Of a DNA stretch of 5,424 nt, positions 1 to 5,424 are shown piece after piece. Each line of letters starts with the position of its first letter. Position 1 is the stretch's first letter. The translations under genes and the position numbers were made by a program. This DNA comes from Clostridiales bacterium (GTDB lineage: Bacteria; Bacillota; Clostridia; Oscillospirales; Oscillospiraceae). Where the stretch lies: positions 1-5,424 of the forward strand of contig JAHZEE010000120.1 in NCBI GenBank assembly GCA_019421975.1. The letters are read 5' to 3'. Below the pieces are notes generated by a model. The model saw only the letters and a list, made by a program, of their open reading frames with translations. It was not told where the DNA came from and searched no databases.

Positions 1-212
1 CGCTGGTAGAGCTGGTGTCGGGCCTGATTCTCAATGTGTGGGGCGGCCTCAACATCTGGGATTACGGCAGCCTGCCGTTCAACTTCATGGGCCAGATCTG
101 CCTGTACTATTTTCTGCTCTGGATCCCGCTGTCCACGGCTGCGATCTGGGCCGACGACTGGCTGCGCTACCTGCTCTTTGGGGAGGAGCGGCCCACCTAC
201 CGGCTGATCTGA
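1..212 (+). CDS. C-terminal end of a putative type IV ABC-transporter permease (CmpB-like family), 5' partial
   Basis: The reading frame is open from base 3 and ends at TGA 210-212, giving the last 69 residues; the gene starts upstream of the window. The visible part holds the signature I associate with the 'putative ABC-transporter type IV' family (CmpB-like, PF06541): an SG pair, then WDY, then LPFN, then G-x-ICL, followed by a hydrophobic stretch (YYFLLWIPLSTAAIW) that is probably the last membrane helix. The tail DDWLRYLLFGEERPTYRLI resembles the charged cytoplasmic end of many clostridial members. The family is multi-pass and its transport role is predicted rather than shown; no partner ATPase is in view. 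The last 16 bases overlap the 3' end of the convergent mtaB gene. The family call rests on remembered motif similarity and the function is unknown. Confidence 0.72.
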   Translation, partial: LVELVSGLILNVWGGLNIWDYGSLPFNFMGQICLYYFLLWIPLSTAAIWADDWLRYLLFGEERPTYRLI

Positions 213-1498
213 TCGGCCAGCTCGCCCAGACAGCCGGAGCCCGCCACCTCTGTGATGCGCACCATCCGCACCGTGTTGGGCTGCACCGCAGTGCAGACGG
301 ACACTGGAACATAGTTTGGCGCATGTCCGACAAAATATGCGCCCTCCGGCTGCTCAAAGAGCACGGGATAGCAGCTGCCCACCATGGCCTGCCGATAGGC
401 GTTGGCGGATTGCGCCGCGATGGCGCTGGCCTGGGCTGCACGCTCTGCCTTGCAGGCGTTGGAGCACTGCCCGGGCAGTCTGGCGGCCGCCGTCCCGGTC
501 CGGCGGGAGTAGGGGAATACATGGCAGGCGGCAAACTGGATGTCCTGCAAAAAGGCGCAGGTGGCCGAAAACTCCGCCTCCGTCTCGCCGGGAAAGCCCA
601 CAATGAGGTCCGTGGTGATGGCGCAGCCGGGGAAGGCCGCGCGCAGCAGCGCGACGCTCTGCCGGTAGCGGGCGGTGTCGTATTTTCGGTTCATCCGCTG
701 CAGCACGCTGTCGCAGCCGGACTGCAGGCTCAGATGGAACTGCGGGCAGAGGTTGGCCAGGCCCTGCAGGCGCTGGCAGAACGCCGGTGTGACGGTCCGC
801 GGCTCCAAAGAGCCGAGCCGGATGCGGATTTGAGGCACCGCCTGGCAGATGGCTGCAATGAGATCTGCCGGCGTCTGGCCGGTTTTGAGATCCAGCCCCC
901 AGGAGGACAGCTCGATGCCCGTGAGCACCAGCTCCCGGTAGCCGTCCCGGGCCAGCTGCCGGGCGGCCTGGACCGCCGCCTCCAGCTCCATGGAGCGGAC
1001 AGGCCCTCTGGCATAGGGGATGATGCAGTAGCTGCAGAAGTTGCGGCAGCCGTCTTGTACCTTCAGCATGGCGCGGGTGCGGCCGGCCAGTCCGCCGGCC
1101 GGCAGGGGTTCAAAGACGCGCCGGTCCATGGCGGGCGTCACATCCACAATGGCCTGCCGGGCCGCGGCGGCCTGTTCCATATGCTGAAGAAACTGGGCGC
1201 GCTCCCCCGCGCCGCCCACCACATCGGCGCCCAGCGCCCGGACCTGCTCTGCGGCGAGCTGCGCGTAGCAGCCGCAGACCCCCACCACGGCGTTTGGATT
1301 CTGCCGCCTGGCGCGGCGGATGGCATTGCGGGACTTCTTGTCCCCCGTGGCCGTGACAGTGCAGGTGTTGATGATGTAGCAGTCGCAGGGGGTGTCGAAG
1401 GCGGCCAGCTGGTGTCCGCGGGCCGCCAGCATCTGCTCCATGGCCTGCGTCTCATACTGGTTGACCTTACATCCCAGCGTATAGAGTCCGAATTTCAT
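197..1498 (-). CDS. mtaB: tRNA (N6-L-threonylcarbamoyladenosine(37)-C2)-methylthiotransferase MtaB
   Basis: This is a radical-SAM iron-sulfur enzyme of 433 residues. The family converts t6A37 to ms2t6A37 in ANN-decoding tRNAs, mainly tRNA-Lys(UUU), which aids decoding accuracy. The N-terminal UPF0004 domain (about 1-120) supplies the auxiliary 4Fe-4S cluster through C10 (LGCKVNQ), C46 (INTCTVT) and C77 (GCYAQ). The radical-SAM domain carries the CxxxCxxC motif at C151, C155 and C158 (GCRNFCSYC). Further family blocks are LTGIELSSWG (192-201), SLQSGCDSVLQRMNRKY (257-273), IVGFPGETEAEF (299-310) and HVFPYSRRTGT (326-336). The C-terminal part (about 370-433) sits where the TRAM tRNA-binding domain lies. 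MKFGLYTLGCK is chosen as the start because the B. subtilis homologue begins the same way and GGAGGG lies 7 bases upstream. An in-frame ATG at 1600 would add 34 residues unlike the family. The T-G-D-K-K-S-R stretch after C46 is typical of MtaB and argues against MiaB or RimO. Confidence 0.95.
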   Translation of the reverse strand: MKFGLYTLGCKVNQYETQAMEQMLAARGHQLAAFDTPCDCYIINTCTVTATGDKKSRNAIRRARRQNPNAVVGVCGCYAQLAAEQVRALGADVVGGAGERAQFLQHMEQAAAARQAIVDVTPAMDRRVFEPLPAGGLAGRTRAMLKVQDGCRNFCSYCIIPYARGPVRSMELEAAVQAARQLARDGYRELVLTGIELSSWGLDLKTGQTPADLIAAICQAVPQIRIRLGSLEPRTVTPAFCQRLQGLANLCPQFHLSLQSGCDSVLQRMNRKYDTARYRQSVALLRAAFPGCAITTDLIVGFPGETEAEFSATCAFLQDIQFAACHVFPYSRRTGTAAARLPGQCSNACKAERAAQASAIAAQSANAYRQAMVGSCYPVLFEQPEGAYFVGHAPNYVPVSVCTAVQPNTVRMVRITEVAGSGCLGELADQISR

Positions 1499-1505
1499 AG
1501 GGGAT

Positions 1506-1511
1506 CCCTCC
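1506..1511 (-). promoter_or_regulatory. Ribosome binding site deciding the mtaB start
   Basis: Read on the minus strand this is GGAGGG, 7 bases before the ATG at 1498-1496. It selects the short start over the in-frame ATG at 1600-1598, which would also lie upstream of the candidate promoter. Confidence 0.8.
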
Positions 1512-1518
1512 GGCAGCA

Positions 1519-1547
1519 ATTTTAACAGCTTTTTTCCCGCTTGTACA
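1519..1547 (-). promoter_or_regulatory. Candidate SigA-type promoter for mtaB
   Basis: On the minus strand TGTACA (1547-1542, 4 of 6 matches to TTGACA) is followed after 17 bases by TAAAAT (1524-1519, 5 of 6 matches to TATAAT). Initiation about 7 bases downstream, near 1512, would leave a leader of only some 14 bases with the ribosome binding site almost at its 5' end. That is tight, so this is a plausible rather than firm call. Confidence 0.4.
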
Positions 1548-1597
1548 GAACGATTTTGGGATAAGCCCGCACCCGGGCGCATATGCTTGTACGGAAT
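1539..1597. repeat. Pair of imperfect 13-base direct repeats in the divergent mtaB/dacF intergenic region
   Basis: GCTTGTACAGAAC at 1539-1551 and GCTTGTACGGAAT at 1585-1597 agree at 11 of 13 positions, and their starts are 46 bases apart. The first copy overlaps the candidate -35 element of mtaB; the second lies just upstream of the dacF ribosome binding site. A shared operator is possible, but with only two short copies chance similarity is also realistic. I found no convincing promoter for dacF on the plus strand in this 119-base gap. Confidence 0.4.
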
Positions 1598-1617
1598 CAA
1601 GGAAGGAGCGGATTGGC

Positions 1618-2772
1618 ATGAAAAAACGCATTGGCGCCGGATTGGTGCTGGCCGCGATGCTGCTGGGCCTGCTGGCCATCCCGGTTTCGGCTGCCACAGT
1701 GGAGATCACGGCCCCCTCGGCCATCCTGATGGACGCGGCCACGGGAACGATTTTGTTTGAGGAAAACGCCCATGAGCGCCTGGCCCCGGCGTCTGTCACC
1801 AAGGTGATGACGCTGCTGCTGGTCATGGAGGCCATCGACAGCGGCGTTTTGAGCTGGGACGACACCATCACCACCTCGGCGTCTGCCGCGGCCAAGGGCG
1901 GCAGCCAGGTCTACCTGGAGGAGGGGGAGCAGATGAGCGTGCGCGACATGGTCAAGAGTGTCACAGTCTCGTCTGCCAACGACTGCGCCACCGCGCTGGC
2001 AGAGGCCATCAGCGGCTCTGAGACGGCGTTTGTGGAAAAGATGAATGCGCGGGCGCAGGAGCTGGGGATGGAGCAGACCCACTTTGTGAACTGCACGGGC
2101 CTCGACGACGACCCCAACGCCAAAGAGCACCTCACCAGCGCCTATGACATTGCCCTCATGTCGCGGGAGCTCTTGAAGCATGATGAAATCAAGGAGTTCA
2201 CCACCATCTGGATGGACAGCGTCCGCGACGGCCAGTTCGGCCTGTCCAACACCAACAAGCTCGTGCGCTTCTACCAGGGGACCACAGGTCTCAAGACCGG
2301 CTATACCTCGGCGGCGGGCTTCTGTATCTCCGCCTCTGCCGAGCGCGACGGGATGGAGCTCATTGCGGTGGTGCTCCACTGCGCCAGCTCCACCGACCGG
2401 TTTGAGTCGGCCAAGGCGCTGCTGGACTACGGATTTGCCAACTACGCGCTGGCCTCTGCCGCGCCGCAGACGCCTCTGCCCACGGTGAAGGTGCAGCTGG
2501 GCACGGAGCCGGTGGTGCAGACGGTTCTGCGCGACGAGCAGCCCATTCTGGTGGAGAAGAGCATCCTGCAGTCCGTGGAGCGGGAGGTGACGGTGCAAGA
2601 CACGGTCCAGGCGCCGGTGGAGCAGGGCCAGCGGCTCGGCACCATCCGGCTCTACAGCGGGGAGAACACCCTGGCGGAGGTGCCGCTGGTGGCGGCCCAG
2701 GCGGTGGAGCAGCTGAGCTGGTGGGATCTGGCGTGCCGGTATCTGCGCGGGATCTGCGGTCTGCCCGTGTAA
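1618..2772 (+). CDS. dacF: D-alanyl-D-alanine carboxypeptidase (peptidase S11, DacF-like penicillin-binding protein)
   Basis: This is a 384-residue low-molecular-weight penicillin-binding protein. The family removes the terminal D-alanine from peptidoglycan pentapeptides outside the membrane and so limits cross-linking. Residues 1-25 form a Sec signal peptide (KKR, hydrophobic core, cleavage probably after PVSA). The three catalytic motifs are present: S59-V-T-K62 with the nucleophile S59, S119-A-N121, and K226-T-G228. The surroundings (ERLAPASVTKVMTLLLVMEA, GGSQVYLE, TSAYDIALMSRELLK) closely resemble B. subtilis DacF, which has a similar length. Residues about 286-364 fit the PBP5 C-terminal beta domain, and the tail LSWWDLACRYLRGICGLPV looks like an amphipathic membrane anchor. 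The start is supported by AAGGAG at 1603-1608, 9 bases upstream. DacF in Bacillus is expressed in the forespore and helps shape the cortex. Here the paralogue assignment (DacF or DacB) is inferred from similarity, and I see no clear sporulation promoter. No strong terminator follows the gene. Confidence 0.93.
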   Translation: MKKRIGAGLVLAAMLLGLLAIPVSAATVEITAPSAILMDAATGTILFEENAHERLAPASVTKVMTLLLVMEAIDSGVLSWDDTITTSASAAAKGGSQVYLEEGEQMSVRDMVKSVTVSSANDCATALAEAISGSETAFVEKMNARAQELGMEQTHFVNCTGLDDDPNAKEHLTSAYDIALMSRELLKHDEIKEFTTIWMDSVRDGQFGLSNTNKLVRFYQGTTGLKTGYTSAAGFCISASAERDGMELIAVVLHCASSTDRFESAKALLDYGFANYALASAAPQTPLPTVKVQLGTEPVVQTVLRDEQPILVEKSILQSVEREVTVQDTVQAPVEQGQRLGTIRLYSGENTLAEVPLVAAQAVEQLSWWDLACRYLRGICGLPV

Positions 2773-2788
2773 AATCCATCCCCCGTCG

Positions 2789-2817
2789 TTGCAATCCGGG
2801 TGGGTTTGCGGTATGAT
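2789..2817 (+). promoter_or_regulatory. SigA-type promoter for pgi
   Basis: TTGCAA (2789-2794) and TATGAT (2812-2817, 5 of 6 matches to consensus) are separated by exactly 17 bases. Transcription would begin near 2824, about 22 bases before the pgi ATG. The ATG-ATG pair within and next to the -10 element is in frame with pgi but would lie outside this transcript. Confidence 0.6.
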
Positions 2818-2830
2818 GGAAAAAACCAAC

Positions 2831-2836
2831 AAAGGA
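2831..2836 (+). promoter_or_regulatory. Ribosome binding site deciding the pgi start
   Basis: AAAGGA ends 9 bases before the ATG at 2846. The in-frame alternatives at 2789 (TTG), 2813 and 2816 (ATG) lack a comparable site and fall inside the promoter. Confidence 0.65.
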
Positions 2837-2845
2837 TGTAACGAC

Positions 2846-4144
2846 ATGATCAATGCGGATATCTCCAACATCTGGGGCTCGCTCAGCCTGCCCCAGCTGC
2901 TGGCACTCGAACGCGAGGTGTTCGACGCGCACATGAAGCTCACCGAGCACACGGGGCGCGGCGCGGACTATCTGGGCTGGATGGCCCTGCCGGACCGGAT
3001 GACGACCACGGAGCTGCAGCGCATTCGCCAGGCGGCCGACCGGATCCGGGCCCAGTCCCAGGCGCTGGTGGTGGTGGGCATCGGCGGCTCCTATCTTGGC
3101 GCGCGGGCGGCCATCGAGCTGCTGCGCGGCCAGGCGTATAATCTGACAGGCAGGACCACCCAGATCCTCTTTGCGGGCAACAGCCTTTCCACCCGCAGCC
3201 ATCAGGAGCTGCTGGAGCTGCTGGCAGATCGGGACTTCTCCCTGTGCATCATCTCCAAGTCGGGCACCACCATGGAGCCGGCGCTGGCCACCCGCGCCCT
3301 CAGGTGGCTGCTGGAGCAGCGGTACGGCGCGGAGGAGGCCAAAAAGCGCGTCTATGTGATCACAGACCCCACCCGGGGCGCGCTGCGCCAGATGGCTCAG
3401 CAGGAGGGGTATGAGGCCTTTTCCATCCCGCCCGATGTGGGCGGCCGCTACTCCGTGCTGAGCGCCGTGGGACTGCTGCCCATGGCGGTGGCGGGGATCG
3501 ATCCGGGACAGGTGCTGATGGGCGGCTCTGAGGCCAGGCGGCAGCTGGACATCCGCTCGTTTGAGAACCCGGCCTGGCTGTATGCGGCGGCCCGGACCCT
3601 TTTGTACCGCGGCGGGAAATCCATCGAGGTGCTCTGCAGCTGGGAGCCGCGGTTTGCCACCTTCGGCCGCTGGTGGCAGCAGCTGTTCGGCGAGAGCGAG
3701 GGCAAGCAGGGCAGGGGACTGTTTCCGGTGAGCCTGGAGTTCTCCGCAGACCTGCACTCCATGGGCCAGATGCTTCAGCAGGGTCCCCGCACCATGTTTG
3801 AGACGCTGGTGCGCTTTGCGCCGCCGGAGCAGCAGGTGGCGGTGGAGATGGACTGGCGGGATCTGGACGGGCTCAACTATCTGCAGGGCAAGACCCTGGA
3901 GGATGTGGCTGAGCAGGCCTGCCAGGGCACCATCGCGGCCCATGTGGACGGCGGCGTGCCCGTCATCACGCTGGAGGCCGGGCCGGCCGACGCGGGGAGC
4001 CTGGGGGAGCTGTTCTACTTTTTTGAGCTCAGCTGCGCGCTCTCGGCCTATCTTCTGGATGTCAATCCCTTCGACCAGCCGGGGGTGGAGCAGTATAAAC
4101 AGAATATGTACGCCCTGCTGGGACGGCCCAAAAACGAGCGATAA
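2846..4144 (+). CDS. pgi: Glucose-6-phosphate isomerase
   Basis: This cytoplasmic enzyme of 432 residues interconverts glucose 6-phosphate and fructose 6-phosphate in glycolysis and gluconeogenesis. The frame matches the short, roughly 430-450 residue form typical of Firmicutes rather than the roughly 550-residue proteobacterial or eukaryotic form. The first sugar-isomerase (SIS) domain has VVVGIGGSYLG (75-85) and the phosphate-binding loop SKSGTT (137-142). PROSITE-type signature 1 is DVGGRYSVLSAVG (197-209). GESEGK (282-287) carries the likely catalytic base E283, LHSMGQ (303-308) carries H304, and signature 2 FDQPGVEQYK (409-418) carries the active-site lysine K418. No key residue is missing. 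The ATG at 2846 is chosen because a promoter and ribosome binding site sit immediately upstream; the frame stays open further upstream, but those residues are unlike the family. It lies 73 bases after dacF and appears to be transcribed mainly from its own promoter. Confidence 0.96.
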   Translation: MINADISNIWGSLSLPQLLALEREVFDAHMKLTEHTGRGADYLGWMALPDRMTTTELQRIRQAADRIRAQSQALVVVGIGGSYLGARAAIELLRGQAYNLTGRTTQILFAGNSLSTRSHQELLELLADRDFSLCIISKSGTTMEPALATRALRWLLEQRYGAEEAKKRVYVITDPTRGALRQMAQQEGYEAFSIPPDVGGRYSVLSAVGLLPMAVAGIDPGQVLMGGSEARRQLDIRSFENPAWLYAAARTLLYRGGKSIEVLCSWEPRFATFGRWWQQLFGESEGKQGRGLFPVSLEFSADLHSMGQMLQQGPRTMFETLVRFAPPEQQVAVEMDWRDLDGLNYLQGKTLEDVAEQACQGTIAAHVDGGVPVITLEAGPADAGSLGELFYFFELSCALSAYLLDVNPFDQPGVEQYKQNMYALLGRPKNER

Positions 4145-4159
4145 AACTGCGAAAAGCGG

Positions 4160-4188
4160 TTGAAAAAATCTGGCCCAACTGATACAAT
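4160..4188 (+). promoter_or_regulatory. Strong SigA-type promoter with extended -10
   Basis: TTGAAA (4160-4165) and TACAAT (4183-4188) are spaced by 17 bases, and TG at 4180-4181 gives an extended -10 (TGATACAAT). Each hexamer has 5 of 6 consensus bases for TTGACA and TATAAT. Initiation near 4195 would give a leader of about 38 bases for the P-loop gene. This is the best promoter in the window. Confidence 0.82.
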
Positions 4189-4232
4189 ATGTCCAAGAGC
4201 TGGTACGCCGGCAGACGAAGGAGGTTTTCACT

Positions 4233-4643
4233 ATGGTAAAAGTGATTATGGGGCTCAAAGGCTCCGGCAAGACCAAGCAGCTGGTTGAACTCATCAACAA
4301 CGCTGTCCACGAGGAGAACGGCAGCATTGTCTGCATGGAGAAGGGCAACAAGCTGCGCTTTGACATCGACTACCGTGTCCGCCTGATCGAAGCTGAGTCG
4401 TATGGCGGCAACAGCTATACCTTCCTGAAGGGATTTGTCAGCGGCCTGCACGCGGGCAACTTTGATATCACCAATCTGTTCATCGACAGCCTGTACAAGA
4501 TTTCCGGCTCCAGCGACCTCAAGGAGACAGAGGAATTCCTACAGTGGTGTGAGAAGTTCAGCGAGGCAAACGGCGTGAACATCACCATCACCATTTCCGA
4601 TGACATTGCCAATGCGACGGAAGGTATGAAGAAGTACTTCTGA
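4233..4643 (+). CDS. Small P-loop ATP-binding protein of unknown function (clostridial 'PilT-like')
   Basis: This is a 136-residue soluble protein without a signal peptide or membrane segment. It starts with beta-strand residues followed by a Walker A motif, G7-LKGS-G12-K13-T14. A candidate Walker B strand is ITNLFID (79-85), ending in D85. A later strand with ITITISDD (117-124) sits where many P-loop NTPases have a further core strand. The protein is far too short to be a PilT motor (about 340 residues) and lacks the PAS-like domain and the Asp and His boxes, so the 'twitching motility PilT' label that I recall for clostridial homologues is misleading. It could be a minimal nucleotide-binding switch or kinase-like fold, and the substrate is unknown. 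A full Shine-Dalgarno AAGGAGGT (4218-4225) lies 7 bases before ATG. The gene has its own strong promoter and terminator. Hand-counted 60-base samples are about 53-57% GC, against about 65-72% in pgi. ATP binding is fairly safe; the role is not. Confidence 0.88.
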   Translation: MVKVIMGLKGSGKTKQLVELINNAVHEENGSIVCMEKGNKLRFDIDYRVRLIEAESYGGNSYTFLKGFVSGLHAGNFDITNLFIDSLYKISGSSDLKETEEFLQWCEKFSEANGVNITITISDDIANATEGMKKYF

Positions 4644-4652
4644 ATCTCAAAG

Positions 4653-4690
4653 ACGCAGGGCGAACCGGAAGGCTCGCCCTGCGTTTTTCT
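4653..4690 (+). terminator. Rho-independent terminator after the P-loop gene
   Basis: A perfect 11-base-pair stem pairs 4653-4663 (ACGCAGGGCGA) with 4674-4684 (TCGCCCTGCGT) around a 10-base loop. The T-run TTTTTCT (4684-4690) follows directly. It starts 10 bases after the stop codon and should separate this gene from prfC. Confidence 0.93.
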
Positions 4691-4746
4691 GCCAAGCGCA
4701 CGGCCTCAACCCGGCCACACAGACAACACACAAGAGGAGGCGGCCC

Positions 4747-5424
4747 ATGGCTGCATTGCAAGACGAAATTTCAAGGCGCAGAACCTTTGCGATTATCTCA
4801 CACCCGGACGCCGGTAAGACGACCCTGACAGAAAAATTCCTGCTCTACGGAGGCGCCATCGCCCAGGCGGGCGCGGTCAAGGGGAAAAAGGCCAAGGCGG
4901 CCACCTCAGACTGGATGGAGATCGAAAAACAGCGCGGCATCTCGGTCACCTCCTCTGTCATGCAGTTCCAGTATGAGAATTTTGTCATCAATATCCTGGA
5001 CACGCCCGGCCACCAGGACTTCTCGGAGGACACCTACCGCACCCTGATGGCGGCGGACTCCGCGGTCATGGTCATCGACGGCAGCAAGGGCGTCGAGGCG
5101 CAGACGCGCAAGCTGTTCAAGGTCTGCGCGATGCGGCATATCCCGATCTTTACCTTTATCAATAAGATGGACCGCGAGGCCAAGGATCCCTTTGATCTGC
5201 TTGACGAGCTGGAGCGCGAGCTGGGCATCGAGACCTACGCCGTCAACTGGCCCATCGGCTGCGGCAAGGAATTTCAGGGCGTCTACGACCGGCAGAAGGG
5301 GAGAATCGACTTTTTCTCCGGCGTTTCCGGCAAGAACCGCGCCGACCGCATGGAGGTCGAGCCGGATGACCCGAAGGTAGACGAGCTGATCGGCGCAGAG
5401 CGCGCAAACCAGCTCCGCGACGAT
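4747..5424 (+). CDS. prfC: Peptide chain release factor 3 (RF3), 3' partial
   Basis: RF3 is a ribosome-bound GTPase that promotes release of RF1 and RF2 after peptide hydrolysis. The first 226 codons are present and open to the window edge, against a usual length of about 530. The G domain is complete in its main motifs: G1 SHPDAGKTT (18-26), the switch I segment [17 protein letters not shown] (54-70) with the G2 threonine T68, G3 DTPGH (85-89) and G4 NKMD (139-142). SDWM-E-EKQRGIS and the [12 protein letters not shown] stretch after G3 are typical of RF3 and distinguish it from EF-G and from tetracycline-resistance ribosomal protection proteins. The insert from about residue 170 (EFQGVYD...) also fits RF3. 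The ATG at 4747 is supported by GAGGAGG (4734-4740), 6 bases upstream. A terminator lies between this gene and the P-loop gene. I see no obvious SigA promoter in the 56 bases after it. Confidence 0.96.
   Translation, partial: MAALQDEISRRRTFAIISHPDAGKTTLTEKFLLYGGAIAQAGAVKGKKAKAATSDWMEIEKQRGISVTSSVMQFQYENFVINILDTPGHQDFSEDTYRTLMAADSAVMVIDGSKGVEAQTRKLFKVCAMRHIPIFTFINKMDREAKDPFDLLDELERELGIETYAVNWPIGCGKEFQGVYDRQKGRIDFFSGVSGKNRADRMEVEPDDPKVDELIGAERANQLRDD

Noticed and set aside
1081..1100. GC-rich inverted repeat (GGCCGGC / GCCGGCC) inside mtaB
   Set aside because: It is explained by GC-rich codons for an Ala/Gly-rich stretch of the protein, and there is no sign of a regulatory or mobile structure.
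38..1525. Long plus-strand open frame antisense to mtaB (495 codons)
   Set aside because: The sequence is low-complexity (rich in Arg, Gly, Ala, Leu, His) with no domain, and it mirrors mtaB, whose motifs are unmistakable. GC-rich coding DNA commonly leaves the opposite strand open.
2776..2803. Possible terminator hairpin after dacF (CCATCC with GGGTGG)
   Set aside because: The stem is only 6 bp with a G-U pair, the loop is 16 bases and there is no real T-run after it (GTTTG). It also overlaps the pgi promoter.
1597..2952. Minus-strand open frame (451 codons) antisense to dacF
   Set aside because: The composition is His/Arg/Gly/Leu-rich without motifs, and it covers a gene with all three penicillin-binding motifs on the plus strand.
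4145..4161. Small hairpin AACTGC-GAAAA-GCGGTT just after pgi
   Set aside because: The stem is 6 bp with a G-U pair and A residues, not T residues, follow it, so it is not a plus-strand terminator. It overlaps the -35 element of the next gene.
2360..4366. Very long minus-strand open frame (668 codons) across dacF, pgi and the P-loop gene
   Set aside because: It spans several real genes and two promoters, has runs of Pro, Ala and Arg with no recognisable family, and is explained by high GC at codon third positions.
4747..5424. Tetracycline-resistance ribosomal protection protein (TetM-like) or EF-G
   Set aside because: The [13 protein letters not shown] switch segment and [12 protein letters not shown] after DTPG are RF3-specific. 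The ribosomal protection proteins and EF-G have different sequences there.

Overview
This window looks like ordinary chromosomal core DNA from a GC-rich member of the Clostridia, most likely a gut Oscillospirales/Ruminococcaceae-type organism. The reasons are the protein families (MtaB, a DacF-like sporulation-type carboxypeptidase, a short bacillary-type Pgi, and a small P-loop protein I recall from clostridial genomes as 'PilT-like'), the strong AGGAGG-type Shine-Dalgarno sites, and SigA-type promoters. GC content is high, roughly 65-70% in most coding stretches judged by eye. The genus cannot be fixed from the sequence alone.

Layout: (1) 1-212 (+) is the C-terminal end of a membrane protein of the putative type IV ABC-transporter permease (CmpB-like) family. 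(2) 197-1498 (-) is mtaB, the tRNA t6A37 methylthiotransferase. It converges on gene 1 and the two coding ends overlap by 16 bases. (3) 1499-1617 is a divergent intergenic region with a candidate mtaB promoter and a 13-base imperfect direct repeat. (4) 1618-2772 (+) is dacF, a secreted and membrane-anchored D-Ala-D-Ala carboxypeptidase. (5) 2846-4144 (+) is pgi, glucose-6-phosphate isomerase, with its own promoter at 2789-2817 that settles the start codon. (6) 4233-4643 (+) is a 136-residue P-loop NTPase-like protein of unknown function. It has a near-consensus promoter, a full Shine-Dalgarno site and a strong intrinsic terminator, so it is an independent single-gene unit. (7) 4747-5424 (+) is the first 226 codons of prfC, peptide chain release factor 3, cut by the window edge.

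The genes do not form a pathway: tRNA modification, peptidoglycan trimming, glycolysis and translation termination sit side by side, mostly as separate transcription units. I see no mobile element, CRISPR array, tRNA or rRNA. I also see no convincing undescribed multi-gene system. The least explained item is the small P-loop protein, whose expression signals look disproportionately strong for a protein of unknown role.
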